In this document: one piece after another, positions 19,909-31,139 of the stretch
Layout of the letters: each line of letters opens with the position of its first letter
How positions within the stretch are numbered: position 1 is the first letter of the stretch
NCBI GenBank assembly: GCA_037178625.1
Contig: CM074140.1
Span: 1,116,001 to 1,180,000 of the forward strand
Length of the DNA stretch: 64,000 nt
From: Skeletonema tropicum
Taxonomy: Eukaryota > Bacillariophyta > Thalassiosirophyceae > Thalassiosirales > Thalassiosiraceae
Direction of reading: 5' to 3'
Notes under the pieces: generated by a model
Database searches by the model: none
What the model was told of the DNA's origin: nothing
The model's input: the letters and a program-made list of their open reading frames with translations, nothing else
Program-made: the position numbers and the translations under genes

Positions 19909-21659
19909 ATGGTGGCAACAACAACATCAAAGCCAAAGTCTCAATCACCCGACCCATCAGTTTTCAAGTCACCATTTCTCGCACCACACCGCCGCGTCTC
20001 ATCCCGCAACTCCCTTCACGCCAGTAGATCGAACCAATCTCTCCTCGGATCAAACTTGGGATTAGTGGTGACGATAATGACGATAGTGACAATGTCTTGG
20101 AGGTGGAGCCAGAGCATAAATCAACCCTGATTGGATGCACATCGAACCTTATCACAGCCATCATTGGTGCAGGTATCATTGGCATACCCTATGCCATGCG
20201 ACAATCTGGTCTTGTGGCGGGATGGTTCCTCATTCTATTATCAGCTACGCTTGGGTGCAAGTCATTAACCATGCTGGTCGAAACGGCCAAGCATGTGGAT
20301 GTACAATCGTACGAACTACTCTGTGAGGCGGTGTTTGGTCAGATTGGATGGGTCGGTTGTAACATCATGATGTTCTTAATGAGCTTTGGACCAATGCTAA
20401 GTTACATGATTCTAGTCAAAGATACATTGGGGACAGTGTTGGGAGTCGATGATAATACCGCCCTGGTAGTGAGCAGTGTGTTGATTATGCTCCCATTGTG
20501 TTTACAACGCGATGTGGCAGATTTGGCCAAGACCTCACGTGTGAGTGTACTCTTTGATATTGGTCTTGTGTTCATTATTGCCAAGTATAGTCCGATAGCA
20601 GAGACGGCGGAAGCGGCTGGGGGGATTGTACCGGTTATATCCAACTCGATATTTAGACCACGCACAACTTTCATTGGACTGGGCATCTTGAGCTTTGCCT
20701 TTTCGTGTCAGCATTCGTCATTGATCATTGCAGGGTCACTGGAAAACCCTACGAGGGAACGATGGACAAGAGTATCTCGTGCTGCGTTGGGATTTTGTGC
20801 TACACTGGGTATCATTATGGGTACCTGCGGGTACCTTGGCTTTACGGAACACGTGGATGGAAATATTCTCAACAACTTTGGTATCCCAAGTGACGGTGAC
20901 ACATCGGACACGGCTAGAGCTGCCAATGTCGCACGTGCGCTCCTTTGCTGCACCATGTTTTGTGTTTTCCCTCTGGAACACTTTGTTGCGAGGCATGTGA
21001 TTATGACCAATCTATTCAGTGGGAGACAGGCTCGGGAGGGTGATGACCATGCAGTACTTGATCGGTGGGATAGACGTGCTGCGATTACCGTCGTTTTGTT
21101 TTCAAGCTGCCTTCTCTCCGCTATTAGATACGATGATGTTGGGCTTGTGCTGGCGTGGACTGGGACAGTGGCAGCGACTACTTTATCTTATATTGTGCCA
21201 GGAATGCTATATTTAGGGGTGAATGGTCAAGATTATTTAGATTTTGTTGAAGGGCGTTGGGGTTTTGATTCATCGATGAATGACGGTAGTATTTCATTGT
21301 ACCAAAAGCTACTTTGGTATTCATCATTGATGCCAATTTGGTGTGGTATAGCATCAATGGGCAGGAGAGGTGTAGAGGAACATGAGGCAAAGAAAGCAAT
21401 GATGTCTCCAACAGAGTTTCGCCTTGGGAAGATTATTCACAAGCGTAAGAAGTATGACGCCATACCAACAACTTCAGCTTCAACCAACGAGAGTCAATTG
21501 GATTCAGTGCTTAATGATGGGATTGGCCTTGAAGACGGAGCTGAAGAAGACCCGCTCGATGACGAAAAAACTGCTACCGACTTTATGGTAGCTATTTTCT
21601 TCATCTTGTTTGGTTTGGTAGCATTCGTCGCTGGAGTGTTTTCAATTTGTACAAGCTAG
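19909..21659 (+). CDS. AAAP/SLC38-type amino acid transporter
   Basis: The conserved frame from about 20043 to 21659 encodes an amino acid/auxin permease-family transporter. It has 'GCTSNLITAIIGAGIIGIPY' (TM1 of AAAP/SLC38), a long series of about eleven hydrophobic helices, 'LGILSFAFSCQHS' (the TM6 region) and a final TM after an acidic cytosolic loop (DGAEEDPLDDEKTATDF). It would carry neutral amino acids with H+ or Na+ across plasma membrane or vacuole. That frame has no good ATG before TM1. A strong ATG (caccATGG) at 19909 opens a Ser/Pro/Arg-rich tail in another frame, and the two join if one base is missing (or two extra) near 20020-20042; the downstream frame is closed by TAG just before. 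So the N-terminus is likely frame-broken. Confidence 0.8.
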
Positions 21660-21721
21660 ACGTGTGTATAGACGCTGTATAAACTATGTTATGTGTACAA
21701 ACAGTTTTGTTACATTAGGCG

Positions 21722-23254
21722 TTACAAATATTCTTCACTAATCTTCTCCAGCCTCTCCTCCAGCATTTGCACTACTTCTAATGAGGTAGGCCTGTCCTCT
21801 GGTTTGAAAGACCGGCACTTCTTCATTATGTCTTGCAATGCAATAAAAAGAGGATGCTTTGATCTTTTCATTGCAAAATCAATTTCCGTGTCGTTAAAAT
21901 GCAAGTACTCTTTGTAATCAGACGCATCAGGAAGCTCTGGCAATTTCTCACGCAAAATATCTCTGACGGCTTTGTCATATGATGAATATTCAAAATATGG
22001 TTTTAACCCATTTGACAGGAGGAAAAAGAACACACTGCCTAGGGAGAAGACATCAATAGCAGCAGACTGATCAGCGCAGTCTATGTATTCTTCTGGACTG
22101 CGATAGGTTGACCCCTTGTGACGAATACCGCACATCTGAAATGGACACGGTTCTTTGTTGCTCACTGAACGTTTAATATATCTACCTCTGTTGAAGTCGT
22201 TCAGCTGCAGTAAGGGAAAATCCTCCTCGCTACCTTGCGGTGGATCAAAAAGCAGAAATTGCGGTGGCTTTACATCCGCATGAGCATATGTTGCTATTCC
22301 ATCATCTGTATATGCTTGCATTTGATACAATCCCCTAGCTGCCTGTAATGCAAGATGATACATTTCTCTCGCACTTACTATTTTCCCTTTGATATATTTA
22401 TCAAGTGGTTGTTTCGATGCGAATGGTACCAATGCTGTGATTGAACAGTATTGATACATTGGTAGCACATTCGATTCGTATGAAGTTGGTGCTCTTCCTG
22501 CTCTTTCCATAATTAATGCGTCGCGTGTATTCTGATCTAATTGCTTCGGCGATGCCGAAACTTTGCGATATACTACAGGCTTCAATACATAGTGTTCATC
22601 ATTTCCTTCTTCATCGGTCAGTGCAAGATCCCATGCCTGTTTAAATGCTCCTTGTGCGAGAAATTGCATTCGTTCAAGATCGAAGCCTAATTCATGTATT
22701 ACATTGCAAGTTGATGGAGCAGAAGTTTTTGTTTGATAGGATGGATCAGATAATTCACACAAATTGCCATCCTCATCTTTGACATCCGATGAGCTGCTTG
22801 ATTTTCGTGATCTGGATGAGGTAGCTGATATTACTCGTTCCCATGATGGGCGCAAACGCGTTTGCTGTAAGTTATTGTCAAGAGAATGGCATTCATCGCT
22901 ATCCAAGCACACCATACGAGAGTGACGTTGCTTTTCTGTCTTTTCATTATTTAGAGGTATGCCAAGTCTGGATTTGTCACTAATGGCATATTCGTCATTT
23001 TTTGTGCGGTCAGCTATGCTCATACTATTATTTGGAAGTTTGAAGTTATCGCCCAGTGAAACTGAATTGGTACGATCTTCTTTTGGTTTAATGTCCCTAT
23101 GCGCCGCAGTGACGCTTGAAAAATGAGAAAACTTGTTGTTGAATGAGATCTCTGCAAATGTACACGCAATGACACCGACGGATATCAAGCTAATGTGCAA
23201 CATTTGTTTTTTGAAGCCCGACATTTGCAGTGAGTCGCTGTCATTTGACGTCAT
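21722..23254 (-). CDS. Membrane-anchored divergent protein kinase
   Basis: Single-exon gene, 510 residues. One hydrophobic segment (about 19-36) near the N-terminus suggests a signal anchor. A Ser-rich stem (40-180) follows, and then a kinase-like domain (about 190-505). Visible motifs are the glycine loop region LAQGAFKQAW (199-208), a candidate VAIK lysine in YVLKPV (K225), the catalytic loop HADVKPPQFLL (325-335; HRD becomes HAD, D327 kept, N replaced by Q), DFN in place of DFG (353-355), and RSPEEY in place of APE. CGI..KGSTYRSPEEY marks the activation segment end, and AIDVFSLGSVFFFLL is helix F. The catalytic Asp, the Asp of DFx and the Lys remain, so activity is possible, but the Asn/Gln and DFN changes are unusual. 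It resembles a stramenopile family of membrane kinases. Confidence 0.8.
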   Translation of the reverse strand: MTSNDSDSLQMSGFKKQMLHISLISVGVIACTFAEISFNNKFSHFSSVTAAHRDIKPKEDRTNSVSLGDNFKLPNNSMSIADRTKNDEYAISDKSRLGIPLNNEKTEKQRHSRMVCLDSDECHSLDNNLQQTRLRPSWERVISATSSRSRKSSSSSDVKDEDGNLCELSDPSYQTKTSAPSTCNVIHELGFDLERMQFLAQGAFKQAWDLALTDEEGNDEHYVLKPVVYRKVSASPKQLDQNTRDALIMERAGRAPTSYESNVLPMYQYCSITALVPFASKQPLDKYIKGKIVSAREMYHLALQAARGLYQMQAYTDDGIATYAHADVKPPQFLLFDPPQGSEEDFPLLQLNDFNRGRYIKRSVSNKEPCPFQMCGIRHKGSTYRSPEEYIDCADQSAAIDVFSLGSVFFFLLSNGLKPYFEYSSYDKAVRDILREKLPELPDASDYKEYLHFNDTEIDFAMKRSKHPLFIALQDIMKKCRSFKPEDRPTSLEVVQMLEERLEKISEEYL

Positions 23255-23453
23255 GGTTGATATTCATATATGACTATCTAGTCTGCCTCTTCTAGATAAA
23301 TTCTGACATCAGGGGGTGTGGAGCAGCACGCTGATTCACAGCGCGATTTTAAGTGAAAGTGGTGGTACGGTAAAAGTTGTATAATATTAGACCTTATCTA
23401 CGTGCCTACATACAAAACAACCATTTTTACCAACACACACCGCACAAAACCAC

Positions 23454-23626
23454 TGTTGGAACTGTGAATCGGGGTTCTCTAGACAACACAAAACGTGAGA
23501 AACCCAACAAGAAACTATCTTACTGTGACGTAGTAAAAGGCTCATCTTGAAGAGCCAAGATATGGGGGAAGACCTCAAGATACGGAGGATGAGCGCCATG
23601 AGCCTCAACAGCCAAGGATGCTCTTA
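23454..23626 (+). repeat. 5' LTR, 3'-truncated
   Basis: 173 bp identical to 27270-27442 at a constant offset of 3816. The remaining 134 bp of the LTR are missing. Confidence 0.93.
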
Positions 23627-26600
23627 TTTTCTGCTTATGATGTTGCGAATGCACGGAAAGCTCGCAGTCTCCAGCGGATCATCGGTCGCCCGGCAACAAA
23701 AGATTTCATGCGGTATGTGAAGGAGAATCTTATCCCCAACTGTCCCATCACCACTAGGGATATCTTGAACGCGGAGACAATCTGGGGCCCTGACATTGGA
23801 TCCCTCAAAGGAAAGACGGTGCGACAACGTCCGGCACCCATTCGTGTCACCGTTACTGATCTACCACCGCAGATCATGCCAAATTACCGTGACGTCACCC
23901 TATCCGTTGACATAATGAAAGTGACCGGCATTCCCTTCCTGTTATCTATCAGCCGACACATCAAGTTTGGATCGGCCGGTAAGCTGGACACAATGAAAGA
24001 CGCTCACATCCTTAAACACTTCAAGGCGATTGTCAGTGCTTATGCCATTCGAGGCTTCAGGGTAACAATCATGCTAGCGGATGGCCAATTTGAATCGATG
24101 CGAGGAGACATTGCAGACTTACATGTTCATCTTCATGTGGTTGCTCGTGATGATCACGTGCCCGAGATCGAGCGTTACATCCGGACCATCAAGGAGCGTA
24201 CCCGTGCATCCTACAATATTATGCCTTTCCAGCATGTCCCGCCTATCTTCGTAATCGAAATGGTGTACAGCGCCGTCTGGTGGCGCAATATGTTCCCTCT
24301 GTCGACGGGCATCTCCACCACTCAGAGTCCTGCTGAGATTGTTCTCAATCGTAAACTTGACCACAACAAACACTGCGGGGTTGAACTCTTCGAGTATGCT
24401 CAGACACACGAAGAGCATGACAACTCCATGTCCCCTCGCACTATTGGTGCTATTGCCACCCGCCCTACTGGGGACGGTTCGTACAACTTCATCAGCCTAT
24501 CTACGGGACGCGTCATCAACAGACGCAGCTTCACCCGCCTCCCTTTACCTGAGGATGCCATAACAAGGGTCCACCATCTGGCACGCCGTGCCAAGGCAGC
24601 ACGGAATCTTACCTTTACTAACCGTGATAATATTGATCTCGATACCCTATACGCCGACTTAGACCGTGATGAGGACGATCTTCCGCTTGATGAGGCGGAG
24701 ACCGCAGGAGTGGATGATGATAATGATGATAATGATGAAAGTGATGAGGATTATGACCCTGCCGAAGACGACGACGACGCAGATTCTGATGATGATGATG
24801 ATGATGCCGAAGACGACGACGACGCAGATTCTGATGATGATGATGACGACTATGGCAGCGAGGCAGATGAAAATGAAAACGATGAAATAAACCACACAAC
24901 AAATGCAGGAGTGAATAATGCGCCAGATGTCGAAACAGCAGGAGTGGACGATGAGGAAACAACAGGAGTGGACGACGACGAGCCAGGAGAAATAAACGAT
25001 GACGAAACAGCAGGAGTGTACAAAGAAGTAAATGATGATGAAACAACAGGAGTGGATAATGATGAAGCAACAGGAATGGCAGACGAAACAATTACGGAAG
25101 ATGTCAACCAGGAAGAAGGTGAAACCACAGGAGTGCGAAGAAGCACACGTGCAAGAAAGCCCAACTCCCTCTACTCAACATCTGAATACGTCAACGTCAC
25201 AAGCGGAAGAGTTCACGTGATGAATCCGAGAATGTTCAGCAATGCAGCGGTAAGAAAGGCAACGCAATCACCCCTCAACGATCAGTTCAGCTCAGAATAC
25301 AACATGTTTGCCACATTCGGTGAGATCCCACGAGACATTGATCAATTCCTACTACTCAACATGGATGGGGAGGAGGACAATGGATACAGCGAAATACTCA
25401 TTGCTCAGAGTGAAGCGGAATGGATGTTTTTAACTGATCACCTCGGATGGAAGCAAGGACTACAAGGGGATGAAAGTGAAATCGATCAGGAGCCAGAGTA
25501 CCTCTTCACCACGGAGCAGATGAACTGGAAGAAAGGACTAAAAGTTTTCGGAGAAAAAGGAGAGGAAGCCATTCAAAAGGAACTGCAGCAGATTCACGAT
25601 ATGGAGGGTTTTCAACCCAAGCACTGGTATGAACTCACCAAAGAGGAGAGGGCAGAGGCTCTCAAGTACCTCATGTATCTGAAGGAGAAGCGAGACGGCA
25701 GAATCAAAGGCAGAGGATGCGCAGACGGTAGAAAAAAACGAGCCTATATACCCAAGGCGGAGGCATCATCACCCACTGCGACGCTTGCTGGTATTATGCT
25801 TACATGTATGGTAGACGCCTACGAAAAAAGAGACGTAGCCACGGCGGACATTCCAGGGGCATTCATTCAAACGAAGATGCCCAGGAAGACAGGGACGTAC
25901 ACGTCGTTCTAGATGGTCGAATGGCGGAACTCCTAGCCAAAATATCTCCGGATGATTATCAAAAATACGTCCACAATCACCGAGGACAATCGCACATATA
26001 CTGCAAACTGAATGTTGCACTATACGGAACCCTGAAGGGGGCCGTCCTCTTCTGGAAAAAGCTTTCATCATACCTGAAGGACCAAGGTTTCGTCGTCAAT
26101 CCATACGACTGGTGCGTAGCCAACAAGGAGATAAATGGGAAACAATGTACCATCGTGTGGCATGTGGATGATCTGAAGATATCACACGTCGATCCAAAGG
26201 TTGTAGATGAAGTGCTGTCATCCCTGAAAGAGGAATTCGGCAAAGTTGGAGAGCTAACTGTCAAAAGGGGAAAGGTGCACGATTATCTGGGCATGACGCT
26301 CGACTTTTCGGACGAGAACAGCGTGATGGTGAATATGGAAAAATACCTCAACGAAGTATTGGAGGACCTTCCTGAAGACATGGATGGTACGGCAGCGACT
26401 CCTGCGGCAAGTCATTTATTCAAAACACGGGACGATGCACCGAAGCTTGATGAAGAAAGAGCTGCATTGTTCCACCGCGTTACAGCCCAATTACTATTCG
26501 CATCACAACGCGCAAGACCTGACCTCCGGACCGCTGTATCATTCCTGACCAAGCGTGTACAGGAACCAGATGAAGATGACTATAAGAAGCTCGCACGCGT

Positions 26601-27366
26601 CATCAAGTACGTCAGAAGAACTAAATTCCTGCGCCTGAAGATTGAGGCGAATAGACTTGATCAGAATCATTGGTTTATCGACGGAGCTTTCGCGGTACAT
26701 GATGATATGAAAAGCCACACTGGTGCATACATGACGTTCGGAAAGGGAATGGTGAATGGCATGTCCAGCGCACAAAAGATCAACACTACAAGCTCAACTG
26801 AGGCGGAGGTAGTCGCAGTGCATGACAATATGCCTGGGATCCTGTGGACCAGGTACTTCATGGAAGCACAAGGATATCCCATGAAACCGTCAGTCGTACA
26901 CCAAGATAACCAAAGCGCCATGCTCCTTGAGACCAATGGAAAGGGATCGAGCGGAAAGCGCACTAGACACATGAACATTAGATACTTCTTCGTGGCAGAC
27001 GTACAGGAGAGAAGACAAATCACTATGGAGTATTGTCCCACAGACGAGATGATCGGTGATTTCTTTACCAAGCCCTTAGGAGGATCCAAATTCAGACGGT
27101 TCAGGAACATCATCATGAACATTGAACACGATGAACATGGCCCTGTGGACGTGGACGAACTAATGGGCATCCATCATGAGAAATTACAGAGAAGATTTGA
27201 GAGAGAGAATGGGAATGAGTCCACGAACGTTCCACAATCACCACAACAGTCCGTGAACTCACAGGAGTGTGTTGGAACTGTGAATCGGGGTTCTCTAGAC
27301 AACACAAAACGTGAGAAACCCAACAAGAAACTATCTTACTGTGACGTAGTAAAAGGCTCATCTTGA
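23618..27366 (+). pseudogene. copia pol remnant: integrase, RT and RNase H in two frames
   Basis: Frame A (23618-25912) starts in the middle of an integrase core (a D-G-Q-F-E segment, then a ...SPAEIVLNRK-type end), followed by a strongly acidic linker. The linker has two 45-bp direct repeats from 24761 and 24806 and several ETAGVDD-like units, then a chromodomain-free RST-R-x-R-K-P boundary and the start of reverse transcriptase (ATADIPGAFIQ). Frame B (25804-27366) continues RT with HVDD in place of YVDD (WHVDDLKISH), then RNase H (FIDGAFA, SSTEAEVVAV, DNQSAM, HMNIRYFFV, GDFFTKPLGG). The step between frames near 25886 is -1. The frame ends inside the 3' LTR. Gag and protease are absent and the integrase is incomplete, so the copy cannot be autonomous. 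Confidence 0.88.
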
Positions 27367-27576
27367 AGAGCCAAGATATGGGGGAAGACCTCAAGATACG
27401 GAGGATGAGCGCCATGAGCCTCAACAGCCAAGGATGCTCTTACTTTATCAACTATGTTAGTGCTTCGTGAATAACATAGTAATACGTTTGTTTACTGGAT
27501 AGAGCATCTTGTCGGTGGTAATAGGCTGGAGCGGTAGTCTTCGTCGTTGGGCCCTGACAGGATTTTATCTTCAACA
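27270..27576 (+). repeat. 3' LTR of the copia element
   Basis: 307 bp, TGTTGG...TTCAACA, followed by the target duplication ACCAC. It contains a 9-bp-stem hairpin ACTATGTTA/TAACATAGT (27451-27480). The pol frame stops within it at 27366. Confidence 0.9.
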
Positions 27577-27631
27577 ACCACCCCCTCCATGGTGATTATT
27601 CGGCGTACTCTAGTACCTTAGGAAGTGCTTG

Positions 27632-27706
27632 TGACCATCATAGTGACGGCCTTTTTGTCTTCGTCAACATCATTAGAAGCGATTAGGTTGGTTACTATGA
27701 TGGTCA
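27632..27706. repeat. Perfect 13-bp inverted repeat
   Basis: TGACCATCATAGT at 27632-27644 and its reverse complement at 27694-27706, with a 49-base loop; the match extends imperfectly by 4 bases inward. It may be a hairpin or a tiny foldback remnant. The surrounding 27582-28237 holds no recognised gene. Confidence 0.6.
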
Positions 27707-28598
27707 GGAGCAATATTGAGAGAGCTAGAGCGCATTTTCAGCACACAGGTGCCGACGCCGAACTTCTGCACCATGTCGGTCCATATAAGAATTTTCGAGT
27801 ATGTCTACAGCGATGATGCTCGGCTGATCGATACAATACATTTAATTGAATGTATCGACCAAGTATCATTGCCACAGCCACCCCCAAAGTCACTCAAAGC
27901 ACTGCCTTGCGGTGAAAATTCGACGCATCATTACAATACATTTGACCCCCTATCCGAAGGGCCTCTCGTCGTAATTATTAATGTTCTGACCAAATAATCT
28001 TGTTATCATATATTAATAAAAGCGATTTAATCTATCAAACTCAATTAGGGACTTGGTATTAGCTGAGATATAGGCGACGGCGTCTACGCTTTCGGATGCC
28101 ATGGTCATGATGGTTTTTTGATGTACGGTAGCTTGTGTAAGGGTACAGTAGCTAACTTAAGGTAAAAAATAACGCACATAGGAGCTCAAATAAAATCGCG
28201 ATTTACTAGCACGCTGATAGCAGAGATGTTCAATAATACTAGCCTCGCTGACGCTCGTCTAGCCGCTGCGCGGGTTTTCTAAATAAGAGAGGAGGCACCG
28301 GCTATCTACTACGATATTGATTGTGTCTACTTATATACATAGCAGTATTCAAATAGTACGTTATGTAACACTTTAATAATTATGTAATAAAGGTTGTACA
28401 TTGCCTTCTACGAATGCTGTGTAGTGATTACTGAGACACGGTTGGGAGAATATTGATTTATGTGAGAGGGAGTTTCTATGAAGAGGTTTAATGTGAACGT
28501 GTGGAAACGATTGAAGACAGGTAGGAAGAAATTAGAGCGAGATGTAAATCATTTGGTGAAATAATATTCTACAGGACTGTTAGTATGATTTGGCAGAG

Positions 28599-28954
28599 TT
28601 AGTACCCACTCTCGGATTCCTTCTTAATGTTGGTGAAAGTGGTGATGTAATTGACGTTAGAAGTGAGAGCCTTGTTGTACAATGTAAGAGTATCATGTTC
28701 ATTTCTGATATTGTTGAGGGTTTCAAGATCGACCCCAGAACTCTGTGCTAAGTTACACACAATATCAAATTTTGTTTTCCAGTTAGTCAAGGAGCAATTG
28801 ACCTGTTCGATCGTGGTCTTTGCATCATCCAAATCCTCCTGTACGTTGTTGAGGATGTTGGAGACATGGATGAGGTGTGTTTGGAGATGAAGGTTGATCT
28901 CGGCAGAGGATAGGGTGGTATCACATTGCACCTCCCCTTGAGAGTAGATACCTG
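28599..28954 (-). pseudogene. 5'-truncated MORN-repeat gene copy
   Basis: It encodes the last 118 residues of the MORN gene at 15885, identical in the helical half, from GIYSQGEVQ to the same stop. The frame runs upstream into the G-run insert (to 29060) without homologous residues, and the original start and first MORN units are gone. It is most likely a pseudogene unless a new upstream start is used. Confidence 0.8.
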
Positions 28955-29152
28955 GGGGGGTGTCCCCCCCTGAACAATCAAATCTAAGCCAATCAAAGAA
29001 AGAGTCAATCGAAAATTCTAAAAACGGGGGGGGGCAAGGGGGGGTGTCCCCCCTGAACAATCAAATCTAAGCCAATCAAAGAAAGAGTCAATCGAAAATT
29101 CTAAAAACGGGGGGGGGCAAGGGGTCAAATCAAGCCAATCAAAGAAAGAGTC
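28955..29152. repeat. 83-bp tandem repeat with long G and C runs
   Basis: Two full units and a partial third. Each unit begins with a G run, TGT and a C run (28954-28970 gives a perfect 7-bp G/C hairpin with a TGT loop), then TGAACAATCAAATCTAAGCC and AAAGAAAGAGTCAATCG, ending ACGGGGGGGGGCAAG. The final partial unit merges into the resumed duplication at GATCGAAAATG, sharing short homology there. The G runs could form quadruplex or hairpin structures. Confidence 0.85.
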
Positions 29153-29259
29153 GATCGAAAATGCCCGTGAAGGCCAAAGGACACGCCAAAGGGCCCGGAC
29201 AGAACGACCGACCGACCGACCGACCGACCGAACGACTTAGCTCCTCTCATTATTTAGAT

Positions 29260-29580
29260 TGTAGAAGGATTTGTTTATTTTGTGCTCTCCTTCACAGCTG
29301 TAGCCAGCCTTCGCTTTGCGCGCAGGGAAAAATATGAGGAAAAAAGCGCAGATAGGACTGATTCGAGCCAACTCGAACCCAATAAGTAACTTCAACAAGA
29401 CAGCGAAATAAGTACTTATGTAAACACAAGTTCAACAACAGTGAAGTCTCTCTAGAGCAAAAGTACCTAATTCAATTAACATCTACATTGTTATTTAGTG
29501 CTAAGTATACATATACACAGTTCGTAGCAGCCAAATGTAATCTAATCCCCTTCAGACATCAACCCCTTCAGATAATAGAT
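29260..29580. other. Intergenic region
   Basis: AT-rich 3' flank of the secreted acidic protein gene. No feature was recognised. Confidence 0.4.
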
Positions 29581-31139
29581 TTATCTGTGTCTGGAGAATT
29601 TGCTCTTCATCTTCTCGATCCAGAGCTTGAAGTATTGCTTGTACTTGTAGGCACTGCTTTTAATGCTCTTGGTGGAGAAGCCGCCAACTGAGTTATCGTC
29701 CGAGCCATTGAGCGAACCTCCGTAGTAATCGGCTTGTTGGGTCTTGTTGTTCCTCATCTTGGAGTACATGAAACAAGGAATTCCAATGAAAAGGGCTACA
29801 AGGAAGAAAATAAGCCATCCGCTCACGCCAGATGAGCTCTTGAGGTTGCCCGTGATGCCTCTCTCGTAAGTGGTTCCTTGCTTCTTCTCGTTGTAGAAGT
29901 AGTCAAACTTTTCATTGTTGTTCAACTTGTAGTTGACAACAGCACAGACTTCATCGAGATCACCTCCATCCTGTACGTCAAAGTCGTACCACTGTTCATC
30001 CTCCTCATCAGCTTCATCCTCCTCAGCAGCATCTTGTGCAGCACAGTCAGCGATGTAAACCGCTTCCTCAGTGATTTCCCCACATGCCTCGGTCATTTCA
30101 ACACCATTCTGGTTGTTGTCCTGGTTCTCGTCCTCTTCTTGCTCTGCGTTAGGGTCATAGTACTGAACTTCTTCACATGACAACTTCGTGGTGAACGCCT
30201 CTTGCATGTAGATTGCGGCAAAAGACAACATTTGAGACTGGCTCACTCCATCCTCGTTGGCACCAGCTGCTTCGAGAACAGTAGAGGCAGAAACCTGGTT
30301 AGTCTCGACGGTACAGTCCTCGTCCGTGAAGACGGCAAATTCAGCAGCATCTCCGTAACTTCCGCAAGTCAAGCCAATGTAGGCTGCGTTGCCGTTTTCA
30401 TCAGCATAGTTTTCAACCTGCATGCACCCAGCAATGTTCTCAATGAATTCGGCCAATTCCTCTTCGTAGTTAATTTGGCCTTCTGCTTCCTCCTCCTCAG
30501 CGTAGCAGCCATTCTTTTGGCACTCGTAACAGAATTTAGAGTCGATGGCAGTGGCAAGCTTGCGGCCCTCTCCTTCTTCGGCTTCCTCGCCCTCCTCAGC
30601 TGCTTCCTCCTGTGATTATAGAACAAAAATGAAAAGAAACATGACGTTGGTAACATATCTCAACATATGCACTTTATTGCTCAAGGCAAATAAATTTGAA
30701 CATGATCACTCACCTCGACTTCCTCTTCTTCGGGGTTGCAAGTATCTTCAAATTCTCTGCATGTCTCACAGGCTTTCTCGGCCTTCATGGCAGATGCCTT
30801 GACCTTGGCAGCAACGTAATCACCGAGGCCAACCATCATCATCTCGTTGTCGTTGGCATAATCGTTGATGTAGAATGCAGCGTAAGACTTCACTGATTTG
30901 GAAGTTCCAGCTGCCATGGCTGCTTCGAAGTCTTCATCGTATTCCTGTTGGACGGAGACCTCAATACATTTTGCAAAGGAGATTCTGGCACTTCCATCGA
31001 GATCGGCTCTGTAGTTGTTGTTGCCATTTTCATCAGCTTCATCAGCTTCTGCTCCATCCAATCTACGGACGTTGGTGCGGAGCTGATGGGCGTTAGCGGT
31101 GGCAAGAACACCTGCTAGGGCAATGAGATTGAACTTCAT
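29581..31139 (-). CDS. Secreted acidic type I membrane protein, two exons
   Basis: Minus-strand exon 1 is 31139-30714, the intron 30713-30610 (104 bp, GTGAGT...AATCACAG, phase 0) and exon 2 30609-29581; the product is 484 residues. It has a clear signal peptide (1-17, cleavage after TANA), then R-R-L at 25-27, the RXL processing signal seen in several diatom cell-wall proteins (known for silaffins and cingulins). The lumenal part is rich in Glu/Asp with paired cysteines (CETCREFEDTC, FCYECQKNGCY, DEDCT). A C-terminal TM (VSGWLIFFLVALFIGIPCFM) is followed by a basic/Ser/Tyr tail. Two segments look like repeats of one domain (YAAFYINDYAND.. and FAAIYMQEAF...). The layout resembles silicalemma-type proteins, but membership is inference. 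Confidence 0.82.

Larger units (their letters stand above)
23454..27576 (+). mobile_element. Ty1/copia LTR retrotransposon, 5'-truncated internally
   Basis: The element is flanked by a 5-bp target duplication ACCAC (23449-23453 and 27577-27581). Ends are TGTTG...CAACA. The 3' LTR is complete (27270-27576, 307 bp). The 5' LTR keeps only its first 173 bp (23454-23626), identical to the 3' LTR, then runs directly into mid-integrase coding sequence. So a deletion removed the end of the 5' LTR, the primer-binding site, gag, protease and the front of integrase. The domain order integrase, then reverse transcriptase, then RNase H defines the copia superfamily. Full identity of the shared LTR part suggests recent insertion. 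Confidence 0.92.
28238..29259. repeat. Segmental duplication, copy 2 (MORN locus), rearranged
   Basis: 28238-28954 matches 15524-16240 and 29153-29259 matches 16507-16597. The 266 bp of copy 1 between these blocks, which hold the MORN start codon and most MORN repeats, are replaced here by 198 bp of unrelated G/C-run repeat. Confidence 0.9.

Noticed and set aside
23600..25900. Integrated retrovirus
   Set aside because: The order integrase, reverse transcriptase, RNase H and the lack of envelope identify a Ty1/copia retrotransposon.
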